A stretch of 64,000 bases of DNA from CAZTDU01 sp050248795 (GTDB lineage: Bacteria; Pseudomonadota; Gammaproteobacteria; Burkholderiales; SG8-39): contig JBFWRS010000003.1 in the NCBI GenBank assembly GCA_050248795.1, positions 62,001 through 126,000 on the forward strand, given 5' to 3'. Below, one piece after another: positions 41,847-51,031 of the stretch. The translations under genes and the position numbers were made by a program. Below the pieces are notes generated by a model. The model was given only the letters and a program-made list of their open reading frames with translations. It did not search any database and was not told where the DNA came from. Every line of letters begins with the position of its first letter. Position 1 is the stretch's first letter.

Positions 41847-42743
41847 ATGACAGCATGGCTGCAGGAACTGTCCACCGGCCCGCTCGCCGCATGGATGCCC
41901 TTGATACGTTCGCTGGCGAACGTGGCCATCATCCTCGCGCTGACGTGGGCGGCGCTCGCGGTGCTCGCGCGCGGCATCCGTCATTTCCGCGGCTACATGG
42001 AAACGCGCATGCCGGACCACGAGGCGGTGAAGCGCGTGGGCACGCTGACGCGCGCGTTCCGCTACATCGGCTCGGTGGTGATCTCGATCGTCGCCGCGAT
42101 GCTGGTGATGAACGAACTGGGCATCTCGATCGCGCCGGTGCTCGCCACCGCCGGCGTCGCCGGCATCGCCATCGGCTTCGGCGCGCAGAGCCTGGTGAAG
42201 GACTATTTTTCCGGCTTCTTCCTGCTGCTCGAAGACCAGATCCGCCAGGGCGACGTGGTCGATGTCGCCGGCAGCGGCGGCCTGGTCGAAGAAGTGACGC
42301 TGCGCTACGTGAGGTTGCGCGACTTTTCCGGCCACGTGCATTTCGTCCCCAACAGCGAGATCAAGATCGTCATCAACCGCACGCGCGACTTCGCGCAGGC
42401 GGTGATCGAGGTCGGCATCGCCTACCGTGAGGACTGCGACGAGGCGCTGGGCGTGATGCGCGAGGTCGGCGAGCAGATGCGTGCCGACCCCACCTGGGCG
42501 CCGCGCATCCTCGCCGACGTGGAACTCATCGGCGTCGAGAACTGGGCCGATTCCGCCGTCATCCTGCGCTGCCGCCTGAAGGTGGTCGGCATCGAGCAGT
42601 GGGGCGTGCGCCGCGAGTTCCTCAAGCGGCTGAAGAAGGCCTTCGACGAGCGCGGCATCGAGATCCCGTTCCCGCACCTGACGGTGTATCCGGGCGAGCT
42701 GAAGGACGGCAGCGCACCGGCGCTGAACCTGCGGCAGCTCTAG
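41847..42743 (+). CDS. mscS: Small-conductance mechanosensitive channel (MscS family)
   Basis: A 298-residue protein from ATG 41847 with GGAGGTG at 41835-41841. Three helices precede the pore-lining motif VLATAGVAGIAIGFGAQSLVKDYFSGFFLL, the TM3 hallmark of MscS, and the beta domain begins GDVVDVAGSGGLVEEVTLRYVRLRDFSGHVHFVPNSEI. The C-terminal alpha/beta domain ends FPHLTVYPGE. It opens under membrane tension to release solutes on hypo-osmotic shock. It is convergent with otsB, overlapping by 4 bp; trehalose accumulation and MscS are both osmotic responses. Confidence 0.95.
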   Translation: MTAWLQELSTGPLAAWMPLIRSLANVAIILALTWAALAVLARGIRHFRGYMETRMPDHEAVKRVGTLTRAFRYIGSVVISIVAAMLVMNELGISIAPVLATAGVAGIAIGFGAQSLVKDYFSGFFLLLEDQIRQGDVVDVAGSGGLVEEVTLRYVRLRDFSGHVHFVPNSEIKIVINRTRDFAQAVIEVGIAYREDCDEALGVMREVGEQMRADPTWAPRILADVELIGVENWADSAVILRCRLKVVGIEQWGVRREFLKRLKKAFDERGIEIPFPHLTVYPGELKDGSAPALNLRQL

Positions 42744-43537
42744 CGCCCGGGCCCCGCCCAGCGCGCCGATTCGCGCTCGCGATCGCGCTCGCGCGCGGCG
42801 CGGTAGTCGACGTAGTCGGCGAGCCAGCGCCGTACCGCGCCGGCGTCGAACAGGTGCCAGCGCGCGCGCGTGATGCCCGGCCCGACCCTGACCGAATGGC
42901 CGCCGAGGCGGTTGACGACGTCGAAGCCGGGCTCGTCGGTCAGGTCGTCGCCGATAAACACCGGCCGCCTGCCGGCGAACGGCGGCTCGGCGAGGAACTC
43001 GGCGATCGCGCTGCCCTTGTTCTTGCCGCTGGGCTTGATCTCGACGACGAACTTGCCGATCTGCAGCTCGAACGCATCGCCAAGCCCGGCAGCGATGGCG
43101 CGCATCTCGCGTTCGGCGAGCACGCGCAGCGCGGGTGCGAGCCGGTAGTGCAGCGCGATCGACATGCCCTTGTTCTCGAACACCAGGCCCTCGTGCGCGG
43201 CGGTCAGGCGCACGATGTCGGCCGCGGCGCGGCTCAGGTGCTCCAGCGGCGGCGCGGTGCGGTGCACGCTGCCGTCGGCCGAGCGGCGCTCGGTGCCGTG
43301 CTGGCCGGCGGCGGCGAAAGTCAGCGGAGCGAACAGGCTGTCTATGTCCGCGACCGAGCGGCCGCTGATCAGCGCCAGCGCGCCGCCGGTTGCCGCGCGC
43401 AGGCCTTCGAGCAGCGCGCGCAAGCCCGCGTCGACCTGGACGTCCTGCGGATGCGGCGCGAACTCGAGCAGCGTGCCGTCGATGTCGAGGAAGACGGCCC
43501 AGTCGCTCGCGAACGCGGGCATGCGGCGTTCGATCAT
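42740..43537 (-). CDS. otsB: Trehalose-6-phosphate phosphatase
   Basis: A 265-residue HAD phosphatase. Motif I VFLDIDGTLLEFAPHP gives nucleophile D18 and acid D20. ALISGRS is motif II. The PSGKNKGSAIAEFL segment and VFIGDDLTDEPGFDVVNRLGG carry motifs III-IV, typical of OtsB. It dephosphorylates trehalose 6-phosphate to trehalose. The synthase otsA is not in the window. Convergent with mscS and divergent from rmuC, with a 69-bp gap to the latter. Confidence 0.94.
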   Translation of the reverse strand: MIERRMPAFASDWAVFLDIDGTLLEFAPHPQDVQVDAGLRALLEGLRAATGGALALISGRSVADIDSLFAPLTFAAAGQHGTERRSADGSVHRTAPPLEHLSRAAADIVRLTAAHEGLVFENKGMSIALHYRLAPALRVLAEREMRAIAAGLGDAFELQIGKFVVEIKPSGKNKGSAIAEFLAEPPFAGRRPVFIGDDLTDEPGFDVVNRLGGHSVRVGPGITRARWHLFDAGAVRRWLADYVDYRAARERDRERESARWAGPGR

Positions 43538-43606
43538 CGGGCGAGTCTAGCCCGGATCGCAGCGCGGTGAAACCTTGCCTCCTGTGGCGCGCGGCTACAA
43601 TGCCGC

Positions 43607-44842
43607 ATGACTGAAGTGCTGCCCTGGCTGACCTTCGCCTGCGCGGCCGCCGCGCTGGTCGTCGGCATCGTGCTGCTGCGCAGCCGCGGCGAGGCGGGCC
43701 GCAGCGAGCGCGTGCTGCGCGAGGAGCTGGGCGCAGCGCGCGCCGAGGCGCAGGCTTCGGCGCGCGAGTTGCGCGCCGAGCTTTCCGCCGGCGTCGAACG
43801 CACGGAAAAGTCGATGCTCGCGCAGCTCACCGCGGTCGCCACGGTGCAGAACAGCCAGATCGACGGCTTCGCGCGCCAGCTGGTCGAGGTGCGCGCGGCG
43901 ATCGAATCGCGGCTCGACGCGATCCGCCGGGAGAACACCGAGCAGCTCGAGAAGATGCGGCACACGGTGGACGAGAAGCTGCAGTCGACGCTGGAGAAGC
44001 GCCTCGGCGAATCCTTCAAGCAGGTTTCGGACCGCCTCGAGGCGGTGTACAAGGGACTGGGCGAGATGCAGACGCTTGCCGCCGGCGTCGGCGACCTGAA
44101 GCGCGTGCTGACCAACGTGAAGTCGCGCGGTACCTGGGGCGAGGTGCAGCTCGAGGCGCTGCTCGAGCAGACGCTTACCCGCGAGCAGTACGAGAAGAAC
44201 GTGGCCACGCGCCCGGGTTCGCGCGAGCGCGTCGAGTTCGCGATCCGGTTGCCGGGCCGCGAGGCGCAGGGGCAGGTCTGGCTGCCGGTGGATTCGAAGT
44301 TCCCGGTCGAGGACTACGAGCGCCTCGTAAACGCCGCCGAGCGCGCCGACTCGCAGGCGGTGGAGGAGGCGGCGAAGGCGCTGGAGGCGCGCATCAGGCT
44401 GGAGGCGCGCGCGATACACGACAAGTACATCGATCCGCCGGCGACCACGGATTTCGCCATCCTGTTCCTGCCTACCGAGGGCCTGTACGCCGAGGTGCTG
44501 CGCCGGCCCGGGCTGGCGGATGCGTTGCAGCGCGACTTCCGCGTCTCGATCGCCGGGCCGACGACGTTCTCGGCGCTGCTGAACAGCCTGCAGATGGGAT
44601 TCCGCACGCTCGCGATCGAGAAGCGCTCGAGCGAAGTCTGGCTGGTGCTGGGCGCGGTGAAGACCGAGTTCGCGAAGTTCGGCGATGTGCTGGCTGCGGC
44701 GAAGAAGCAACTGCAGTCGGTGACCAATTCCATCGAAGCGGCGGAAGTGCGCACGCGGGCGATGGATCGCAGGCTGAAGGACGTAGAGGCGATGCCAGAA
44801 CCCGAGGCGCGCGGCCTGCTCGGAGACGACAGGACGCCGTAG
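43607..44842 (+). CDS. rmuC: DNA recombination protein RmuC
   Basis: A 411-residue protein. An N-terminal hydrophobic helix (WLTFACAAAALVVGIVLL) is followed by a long coiled coil (about 30-150) and the RmuC nuclease-like domain: KSRGTWGEVQLEALLEQTL, VEFAIRLPGR, PVDSKFPVEDYERLV and AILFLPTEGLYAEVL. RmuC restrains inversion of short repeats and may cleave DNA; the VDSKFP-type block contains acidic and lysine residues of a PD-(D/E)xK fold. It is followed after 21 bp by the ankyrin membrane protein in the same direction. Confidence 0.94.
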   Translation: MTEVLPWLTFACAAAALVVGIVLLRSRGEAGRSERVLREELGAARAEAQASARELRAELSAGVERTEKSMLAQLTAVATVQNSQIDGFARQLVEVRAAIESRLDAIRRENTEQLEKMRHTVDEKLQSTLEKRLGESFKQVSDRLEAVYKGLGEMQTLAAGVGDLKRVLTNVKSRGTWGEVQLEALLEQTLTREQYEKNVATRPGSRERVEFAIRLPGREAQGQVWLPVDSKFPVEDYERLVNAAERADSQAVEEAAKALEARIRLEARAIHDKYIDPPATTDFAILFLPTEGLYAEVLRRPGLADALQRDFRVSIAGPTTFSALLNSLQMGFRTLAIEKRSSEVWLVLGAVKTEFAKFGDVLAAAKKQLQSVTNSIEAAEVRTRAMDRRLKDVEAMPEPEARGLLGDDRTP

Positions 44843-44863
44843 CGAAAGCGAGCGACCGCGGCG

Positions 44864-47605
44864 ATGCTCGATCTCGAAAACGTACTTCCGGATCGCTCGC
44901 AGCACCTGTACCGGCGCGTCGTCGCCGCGATTCCCGAGGCAGCGCTTGCCTATGCCTGCTACACCGGCGCGATGGATGCGCTTGCCGGCGTGGCGCCTGG
45001 GCTCTACCTCTACGGGCTGATCGCCATCGAACTGCTCGGCCTGGCGTGGCTGAGGCTTGCGCTCGCGCCGATCGACATCGCGTCGGCACGTTCGTGGTGG
45101 CGGCGCGCGCTCGGCATCGGCGGCACCGGCATCGCGCTGGCGATCGGCTTCTTCAATGCCATCTTCGTGCTGCTCGGCTTCCTCTTCGTCATGCTGTTCG
45201 AGCCGCGCACCTTCGTGCTGCTGCTATTGGCACTGACGCGGCGCTCGCTGTGGCAATGGGCCTGGGCGATCCGTTCGGTGGACGATGCGCGGCTGCTGCA
45301 CGAGCACATGAGGCGCGCGTTCCGCGCGCACGGGATCGCGCTGGCGTGCAGCTTTGCCGTCGGCCTTGCTTTCCACTTCTCGATCGACGCGGACGAAGGG
45401 GCCCGCGAACGACTCGGCGATGCGCTGTGGCTGGCGGGCATGGCGGGCTATTTCGTCGCGCTGGCGATCTACCTGCTGTTCGGGCGCGCGCCGCTGGCGG
45501 CGCGCGAGGCGGAATCGGCACCGGCGATGCCGGCAACCCGGCTTGCCCCGGTGGACCTTGCGTACTTCGGCGGCATTGCGCGCACCGCGCGCGACCACTG
45601 GCCGGGCCTCATCCCCGGTGTGCTGCTGCTCGCTTTCTTCATGGAAGTGGTGTGGCAGGCGCTCGATGCGGGCGTGCAGGTGATGGCGGCGCCGCTGGGC
45701 ATCGGGCTGAGCGGCTGGCTGCTCGTCGGGGGCGCCGCGCGCGCGCTGGGCATCACCGCGCAGTCGGGCTGGGAGTACGGCTTTCCACGCCTGGTCGACT
45801 TCGTGCTGCGCAGCGCGCTGCTGTGGTTCGGCGCCGGCGTGCTGGTGTTCCTCGCCGTGCCGGTGACCGCCGGCATTTTCGACGTCGAGCTGCGCGTGGC
45901 GCGCGATTCGCCGGCGCTCGAGTCGGGCTTCTACGTCGCGCTCGTCGGCATCCTCTACCTGCTGGCGCGGCTGTGGCCGCTGGTGACATATCCGTTTGCG
46001 GTTGCGGTGCTGCCGGCGCCTGCGGCAATTCCGTACGGGTTGAAGGATGCCTGGCGCATGACAGCCGGCGTGGACGGCTTCCTGCGCGGCGCGCTGCCGC
46101 CTTTCGTCGCGGTTGCCGGCGCCATCGCGCTGCTGTCGGTCGCCGGAGACTTCATCGTCGTCGCCAAGGCAGTGGCGTACGTCGTGCTCGCGCCGCTGAT
46201 CGCGCTGATGGCGGTGGAGCGCACTGCGGCAATGGCGGCGCCACTGGACGCGGCGACGCCGGACGCAGCAGGAGAATCTGAAACCGCAGCGCAGGCGCGA
46301 CCCGCCAGGGGCGAGGCCGCGCCGGACATGATCGTGCCGCTGCCGCTGCCGGTGCCGGCGCCACGCCGACAGGGGGTTGCCGCGCCGCAGCCGGAGCCGG
46401 CGCGAGAACACTACTACTCGAAGGAGTGGTCGGACCTGCAGGTGTACGGCTCGGCGCTGTACAACGAGGACATCCCGACCGCTACCCGGATGCTCGACAA
46501 GGGCGTGCCGCTGGACAGCGAAATCAGTGACGGCGATCCGGCATTGCTGTGGGCGGCGCGCATGGGCAAGCCCGTGTCGTTCCGCTTCCTGCTCGATCGC
46601 GGCGCGGACGTCTACGGGCGTGCGCGCCTGGGTGGCGCCAGCGTGCTGCACATCGCGGCGGCGAAGCCGGTGATGGTGCCGTTCCTGCCCGAGCTGCTGC
46701 AGTGGGGAGAACCCATCGACCAGCCGGATAGCTTCGGCCAGTCGCCGCTGCTGTCTGCGTGCCGCGCCGGCTGCATCGAGGGCGCGCGCCTGCTGCTGGC
46801 GCGCGGCGCCGATCCGCGGCTCACCGACAAGCAGGGCTCGAGCGCGCTGCATCATTTCGTCGACAGGCTGCGTGCGGGCGAGGTCGGCGAGGATCAGCTC
46901 GGGTTCATCCGCGAGCTGCTGGCAGCGGGGCTGGATCCGCTGGCGATAGGCGCCTACGGCCGCCACGCGGTGTCGCTCGCAGCCGAGCGCGGCCTCGACC
47001 AGGTGCTCGCGCTGTTCAGAGACGCAGGCTCCGACCTGTCAAGGCCGGACCGGCGCGGCCTTTCCGCGGTGAATGCGGCGGCGGTGCTGGGCCAGACGGA
47101 TACCGCGCGCGGGCTGCTCGCCGCCGGCGAATCGACGGACTTTCACGGCGCGATCATGCTGGGCGACCGCGCCGCGGTTGCGGCGCAGCTCGCAGAACGA
47201 GCGGCGCGCGCCAACGAAACGCTGGGCGAGACAAAGCTGCATCCGCTGGCGCTGGCGGTGAAGCACGGCCACGCGCAGATCGTGCGCCAGTTGCTTGCCG
47301 CCGGCGCCGACCCGCGGCAGGCCAGCGGCTGGGGCGGCTCCATCCTGCACAACGCGGTGCGCCACCTGCCGGATCCGGAGATCCTCGCGGCGCTGGTCGA
47401 GCATGGCGCCGAGGTCGATGCGCTGGACGGCGACATGAACACGCCGCTGAACTTCGCCGCGCGGGACGATGCGCTCGAAGCGGCCGAATTCCTGCTGCGC
47501 GCAGGCGCCGACCCCAACGCGAAGACCGAGCGCGGCTACGCGGTGAGCGTGTTCGCGAAAAGCGAGCGCATGAAGGCGCTGCTGCGGCGCCACGGCGGCG
47601 CGTAG
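44864..47605 (+). CDS. Large membrane protein with C-terminal ankyrin repeats
   Basis: A 913-residue protein. Residues about 1-450 hold roughly ten hydrophobic segments (for example GIALAIGFFNAIFVLLGFLFVML and LWFGAGVLVFLAVPVTAGIF). A proline- and alanine-rich linker follows (about 455-515). The C-terminal 400 residues contain about nine ankyrin-like repeats (DGDPALLWAARMGKPVSFRF, LLLARGADPRLTDKQGSSAL, LLRAGADPNAKTERGY). Ankyrin repeats mediate protein contacts and should lie in the cytoplasm. I know no assigned function for this combination. It overlaps the next gene by one base (TAGTG) and appears to start a three-gene membrane-protein operon. Confidence 0.75.
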   Translation: MLDLENVLPDRSQHLYRRVVAAIPEAALAYACYTGAMDALAGVAPGLYLYGLIAIELLGLAWLRLALAPIDIASARSWWRRALGIGGTGIALAIGFFNAIFVLLGFLFVMLFEPRTFVLLLLALTRRSLWQWAWAIRSVDDARLLHEHMRRAFRAHGIALACSFAVGLAFHFSIDADEGARERLGDALWLAGMAGYFVALAIYLLFGRAPLAAREAESAPAMPATRLAPVDLAYFGGIARTARDHWPGLIPGVLLLAFFMEVVWQALDAGVQVMAAPLGIGLSGWLLVGGAARALGITAQSGWEYGFPRLVDFVLRSALLWFGAGVLVFLAVPVTAGIFDVELRVARDSPALESGFYVALVGILYLLARLWPLVTYPFAVAVLPAPAAIPYGLKDAWRMTAGVDGFLRGALPPFVAVAGAIALLSVAGDFIVVAKAVAYVVLAPLIALMAVERTAAMAAPLDAATPDAAGESETAAQARPARGEAAPDMIVPLPLPVPAPRRQGVAAPQPEPAREHYYSKEWSDLQVYGSALYNEDIPTATRMLDKGVPLDSEISDGDPALLWAARMGKPVSFRFLLDRGADVYGRARLGGASVLHIAAAKPVMVPFLPELLQWGEPIDQPDSFGQSPLLSACRAGCIEGARLLLARGADPRLTDKQGSSALHHFVDRLRAGEVGEDQLGFIRELLAAGLDPLAIGAYGRHAVSLAAERGLDQVLALFRDAGSDLSRPDRRGLSAVNAAAVLGQTDTARGLLAAGESTDFHGAIMLGDRAAVAAQLAERAARANETLGETKLHPLALAVKHGHAQIVRQLLAAGADPRQASGWGGSILHNAVRHLPDPEILAALVEHGAEVDALDGDMNTPLNFAARDDALEAAEFLLRAGADPNAKTERGYAVSVFAKSERMKALLRRHGGA

Positions 47606-48246
47606 TGCCCGCGCCCGCCGCTCCGGTAACGCTGACTTCGCCCTCTACGCTGGCGCTGTTCGCGGCGAACGTGGTGCCCGCGATCGGCGTGCAGTTCTTC
47701 GGCTGGAACATCGGCGACGTGCTGCTGCTGTACTGGGGAGAAAGCGTGGTGATCGGCTTGTACACGCTGCTGAAGCTCGGCGTGCTGGCGCGCTGGTGGA
47801 TCCTGCTGCAGGGCCCTTACTTCGTCGTGCCCTTCGGCTTCATGATGCTGTGCTTCCTTGTCGCCAGCCTGATGATCGCGGACGAGTCGGTCCGGATCGA
47901 CGCAGGCCGCTACCTGCCGCGGGACTACGCGGGAATCGCGTGGGGTCTTGCGCCGGCGCTGGCGGCATTCGCCGTCAGCCACGGCGTGTCGTTCTGCGTG
48001 AATTTCCTCGGTCGTCGGGAGTACGTCGGCAGGGGCGCCTACGACCTGGTGATCGAGCCCTATCGGCGCGTGATCCCGATGCTGATCATGGTTCTGCTTG
48101 CCGCGTCCTTCGTCACCATGTTCGGCGGCGTGCGCGAGTTGATGCTGGTCGTGATCGCCGTCAAGCTTGTCTTCGACGTGGCTGCGCACCTGCAGGAACG
48201 GCGGCGCGCGGCCATTCCGGCCCCGCGGCCGCAGGGCCGCTCGTAG
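47605..48246 (+). CDS. DUF6498-like membrane protein, copy 1
   Basis: A 213-residue protein from GTG 47605, which overlaps the preceding stop by one base. It has about six hydrophobic segments starting STLALFAANVVPAIGVQFFG and the motif NIGDVLLLYWGESVVIGLYTLLK, then VSHGVSFCVNFLGRREYVGRG and FVTMFGGVRELMLVVIAVKL. The NIGDVLLLYWGE block resembles the DUF6498 family of unknown function. The entire domain is repeated, with high nucleotide similarity, in the next gene (about 48890-49470), so this is a local tandem duplication. Confidence 0.7.
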   Translation: MPAPAAPVTLTSPSTLALFAANVVPAIGVQFFGWNIGDVLLLYWGESVVIGLYTLLKLGVLARWWILLQGPYFVVPFGFMMLCFLVASLMIADESVRIDAGRYLPRDYAGIAWGLAPALAAFAVSHGVSFCVNFLGRREYVGRGAYDLVIEPYRRVIPMLIMVLLAASFVTMFGGVRELMLVVIAVKLVFDVAAHLQERRRAAIPAPRPQGRS

Positions 48247-48256
48247 CGGAGGCGCG

Positions 48257-49507
48257 ATGGGACTGACCGATTTCCTCAAGCGCAAGCCGCGCCTCCGCGC
48301 CGAGGCGATCGCGGCGCACTACGGGCTCAGCTTCGAGCGCTCCGACAATCCGGTTGTTTCCGGGTCGATACAGCCTGACTGGTGGATAGGCACGATCGAC
48401 GGCACGCAGATCACGCTGCGCGACGCGGGCGGCGTGCTCGAGGTCGTGGTCGGCGAGATGGCGCCCGCGGTGGACTACGTGCTTGGCCGCTTCGACGTGC
48501 GCCGCCCGGCACCGGGCGGCTCGCTGTTGAAGGAGACCAGGATCCGCGCTAAGCACCCGGTGCTCGGGCGCTGGTGCTACGTGGTGGCGGCGCACGCGGG
48601 CGTGGCGCTGGATCTGCTCGAGAATCGCGACGCGCTGGATGCGCTTGCGGCGTTCAGCCAGAACGTCGACGAAGTCGCGATCTACCGCCGCGGCGTCGAG
48701 CTGCGCTATCCGCTGGCCGCGCCGGAGGGCGCGCTGCACCGGGACATCGCGCTCGCGCTGCGCATCCAGGCGCAGATGGACAGCAGGCAGCGCCGCGAAA
48801 CGCATGCCGGCGATGCGGCTGGGGATCCCCAGCCGACCGTCAAGGCCACGTCCCCGCGCGCACCGGCGCCGGTGCCCGATCCGGTCACGCTGACCTCGCC
48901 CTCGACGCTGGCGCTGTTCGCGGCGAACGTGGTGCCGATGGTCGGCGTGCTGTTCTTCGGCTGGAACATCGGCGACGTGCTGCTGCTGTACTGGGGAGAG
49001 AGCGCCGTCATCGGTTTCTACACGCTGCTCAAGCTCGGCGTGGTGGTGCGGAAGTCGATCCTGCTGCTGGGGCCATTCTTCATCCTGCACTTCGGCTTCA
49101 TCATGCTGTGGTTCCTCGGCGTCACGCTGATGATTGCGGAAGAGGCAGCCCGGATCGACGCCGGCCGCTCCACGCGTCTGGACTTCGCGGCGATTGCCTG
49201 GGGACTCGCGCCGGCGCTCGTCGCCTTCCTCGTCAGCCACGGCGTGTCCTTCCACGCCAACTTCCTCGGCCGGCGCGAGTACGTCGGCCGGGAGGCGCGC
49301 GACCTCATGTTCGAGCCGTACCGGCGTGTCGGCCCGATGCTGCTGATGGTGCTGCTCGCCGCGTTCTTCGTCACCATGTTCGGCGGCGTGCGCGTGCTGA
49401 TGCTTGTCGTCATTGCGCTCAAGCTGGCCTTTGACGTCAGCGCGCACCTCGCCGAGCGGCGGCGCGCCGCAGAGGCTAGTCGGTCCAGTTCCGCACCGGC
49501 CCCTTGA
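48257..49507 (+). CDS. Two-domain protein with DUF6498-like membrane copy 2
   Basis: A 416-residue protein from ATG 48257 with GGAGG at 48248-48252. Residues 1-185 are soluble (MGLTDFLKRKPRLRAEAIAAHYGL), a domain I do not recognise. A short linker of prolines follows. The last 205 residues repeat the neighbouring membrane protein almost exactly: STLALFAANVVPMVGVLFFG, NIGDVLLLYWGESAVIGFYTLLK and FLGRREYVGREARDLMFEPYRRVGPM. The extra N-terminal domain shows that the duplicated membrane unit was joined to a different partner. It converges on ctaA with a 32-bp overlap. Confidence 0.7.
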   Translation: MGLTDFLKRKPRLRAEAIAAHYGLSFERSDNPVVSGSIQPDWWIGTIDGTQITLRDAGGVLEVVVGEMAPAVDYVLGRFDVRRPAPGGSLLKETRIRAKHPVLGRWCYVVAAHAGVALDLLENRDALDALAAFSQNVDEVAIYRRGVELRYPLAAPEGALHRDIALALRIQAQMDSRQRRETHAGDAAGDPQPTVKATSPRAPAPVPDPVTLTSPSTLALFAANVVPMVGVLFFGWNIGDVLLLYWGESAVIGFYTLLKLGVVVRKSILLLGPFFILHFGFIMLWFLGVTLMIAEEAARIDAGRSTRLDFAAIAWGLAPALVAFLVSHGVSFHANFLGRREYVGREARDLMFEPYRRVGPMLLMVLLAAFFVTMFGGVRVLMLVVIALKLAFDVSAHLAERRRAAEASRSSSAPAP

Positions 49508-50510
49508 GCGCGTGCATGGTCCACACCGCAGCGCACAGCACCAGCGACGCGGTGCCCTGGTGCGCGACGCCGAGCTCCACCGGCACGCGCAGCAGCAGCG
49601 TGGCGATGCCCAGGCCGATCTGCAGCGCGACGAGGAAGAGCAGCACGCTGGATGCGAACTGCGCATCGTCCGGCGCGGCGCGGCAGCGCAGCCACAGCCA
49701 GGGCACGAAGAGCGCGAGCAGCCAGGCGCCGAGCCGGTGGTCGAACTGCACCGTGGCGACGTTCCAGAACAGGTTCATCCACCAGGGGTCGAGCTGCAGG
49801 ATTTCCGGCGGGATCCAGTGCCCGTTCATCAGCGGGAAGGTGTTGTAGGCCTTGCCGGCGCGCAGGCCCGCCACCAGGCCGCCGGTAAGCACCATCAGGA
49901 AGACCAGGAACACCACGCCGCGCGCCATGCGCAGCGCCTTGCGCACGCGGCGATCGAGCACCACGCGCGCGCGCGGGCTCAACAGGTCCAGCGCCACCCA
50001 CAGCATCGCGGCGAGGATCAGGAACGCGAGCGCCAGGTGCGCGGTGAGGCGGAAGTGGCTGACGCGCGGGTCGTCCACCAGCCCGCTCTTCACCATGTAC
50101 CAGCCCATCGCGCCCTGCAGGCCGCCGAGCACGAAGATCCCGGCGAGCTTCCACGCCAGCGCGCCGCGGATCGCGCGGCGCGCGAGGAACCACAGGTAAG
50201 GCACGAAGAAGGCGACGCCGATCAGCCGACCGAGCAGCCGATGGATGTACTCCCACCAGAAGATGCCCTTGAAGCCTTCCAGCCCCATGCCGGCGTTTAC
50301 CTGCTGGTATTCGGGGGTCTGCTGGTACTTCTCGAACAGCAACTGCCAGTCGGCCTCGGTGAGCGGCGGGATGGCGCCGATGAGCGGCTGCCATTCGACG
50401 ATCGACAGCCCCGAGTGCGTCAGCCGCGTGATGCCGCCGACCACGATCATGCCGATCACCAGCGCGCAGCAGGCCAGCAGCCATGCCGCGATCGCGCCGT
50501 CGCGCCTCAC
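49476..50510 (-). CDS. ctaA: Heme A synthase (COX15/CtaA family)
   Basis: A 344-residue protein with eight helices, starting at GTG 50510, which overlaps the dioxygenase stop. The family motif GGITRLTHSGLSIVEWQPLIGAIPPL is present, as are EYIHRLLGRLIG (heme-ligand histidine) and FDHRLGAWLLALFVP and ELGVAHQGTASLVL, giving the paired histidines of each half. It oxidises the C8 methyl of heme O to make heme A for aa3-type oxidases, so this organism also has aerobic respiration. It lies at the 3' end of the moeA-mobA minus-strand run with no obvious functional link to it. Confidence 0.92.
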   Translation of the reverse strand: MRRDGAIAAWLLACCALVIGMIVVGGITRLTHSGLSIVEWQPLIGAIPPLTEADWQLLFEKYQQTPEYQQVNAGMGLEGFKGIFWWEYIHRLLGRLIGVAFFVPYLWFLARRAIRGALAWKLAGIFVLGGLQGAMGWYMVKSGLVDDPRVSHFRLTAHLALAFLILAAMLWVALDLLSPRARVVLDRRVRKALRMARGVVFLVFLMVLTGGLVAGLRAGKAYNTFPLMNGHWIPPEILQLDPWWMNLFWNVATVQFDHRLGAWLLALFVPWLWLRCRAAPDDAQFASSVLLFLVALQIGLGIATLLLRVPVELGVAHQGTASLVLCAAVWTMHALKGPVRNWTD

Positions 50511-51031
50511 GCGTAGACCCTGTTGATGCCGGTGGTCAGCCGCTCCCCGGACACACCGTACAGATGCAGCGATACGAGCGTCGCGCTGCCGCGATTGGCG
50601 ACGCGATGCGCCGCGCGGCCATCGAAGTCCTGCGCCGCGAGCTCGCCCGCGCGCAGGTGCGTACTCGTGGCGAGCACCGGCAATGCTCCCGGCGCGACCG
50701 TGAACTGCTCCTCGGTAAGGTCGCCCTCGACAACACCGAAGGCGCACCAGACGCGGTGGCCGTGCACCGGGCTCTGCTGCCCGGGCAGCCAGGTGATGAC
50801 CGTGATGACGAAATCGCCGTCGGCATCCGTATAGAGGAGGTGGCGCATGTACGCGGTGGGGTCGCCGATGCGGTGCTCGGGCCGCAGCCAGCCTTCCTTC
50901 GCGGCTATCGTGCGGCGCATCCCCGTGGCGAGGGCGTCACGGCATTGCGCGGTGGGAGTGCTGCAGACTGCCTTGGCAAGCTGCGCCAGCGGCGCGAGCA
51001 GCGGGTGTATGGGATGCGCCGCAGCGCTCAC
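50507..51031 (-). CDS. Cysteine dioxygenase-family thiol dioxygenase
   Basis: A 174-residue cupin. The iron-binding histidines are H90 and H92 in PVHGHRVWCAFGV and H142 in AAHRVANRG. C96 and the late tyrosine of LHLYGVSG are candidates for the Cys-Tyr cross-link region. Members oxidise cysteine to cysteine sulfinate or 3-mercaptopropionate to its sulfinate; bacterial homologues are often the latter, and sequence alone does not separate them here. It overlaps moeA (51028-51031) and ctaA by 4 bp each. Confidence 0.85.
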   Translation of the reverse strand: MSAAAHPIHPLLAPLAQLAKAVCSTPTAQCRDALATGMRRTIAAKEGWLRPEHRIGDPTAYMRHLLYTDADGDFVITVITWLPGQQSPVHGHRVWCAFGVVEGDLTEEQFTVAPGALPVLATSTHLRAGELAAQDFDGRAAHRVANRGSATLVSLHLYGVSGERLTTGINRVYA

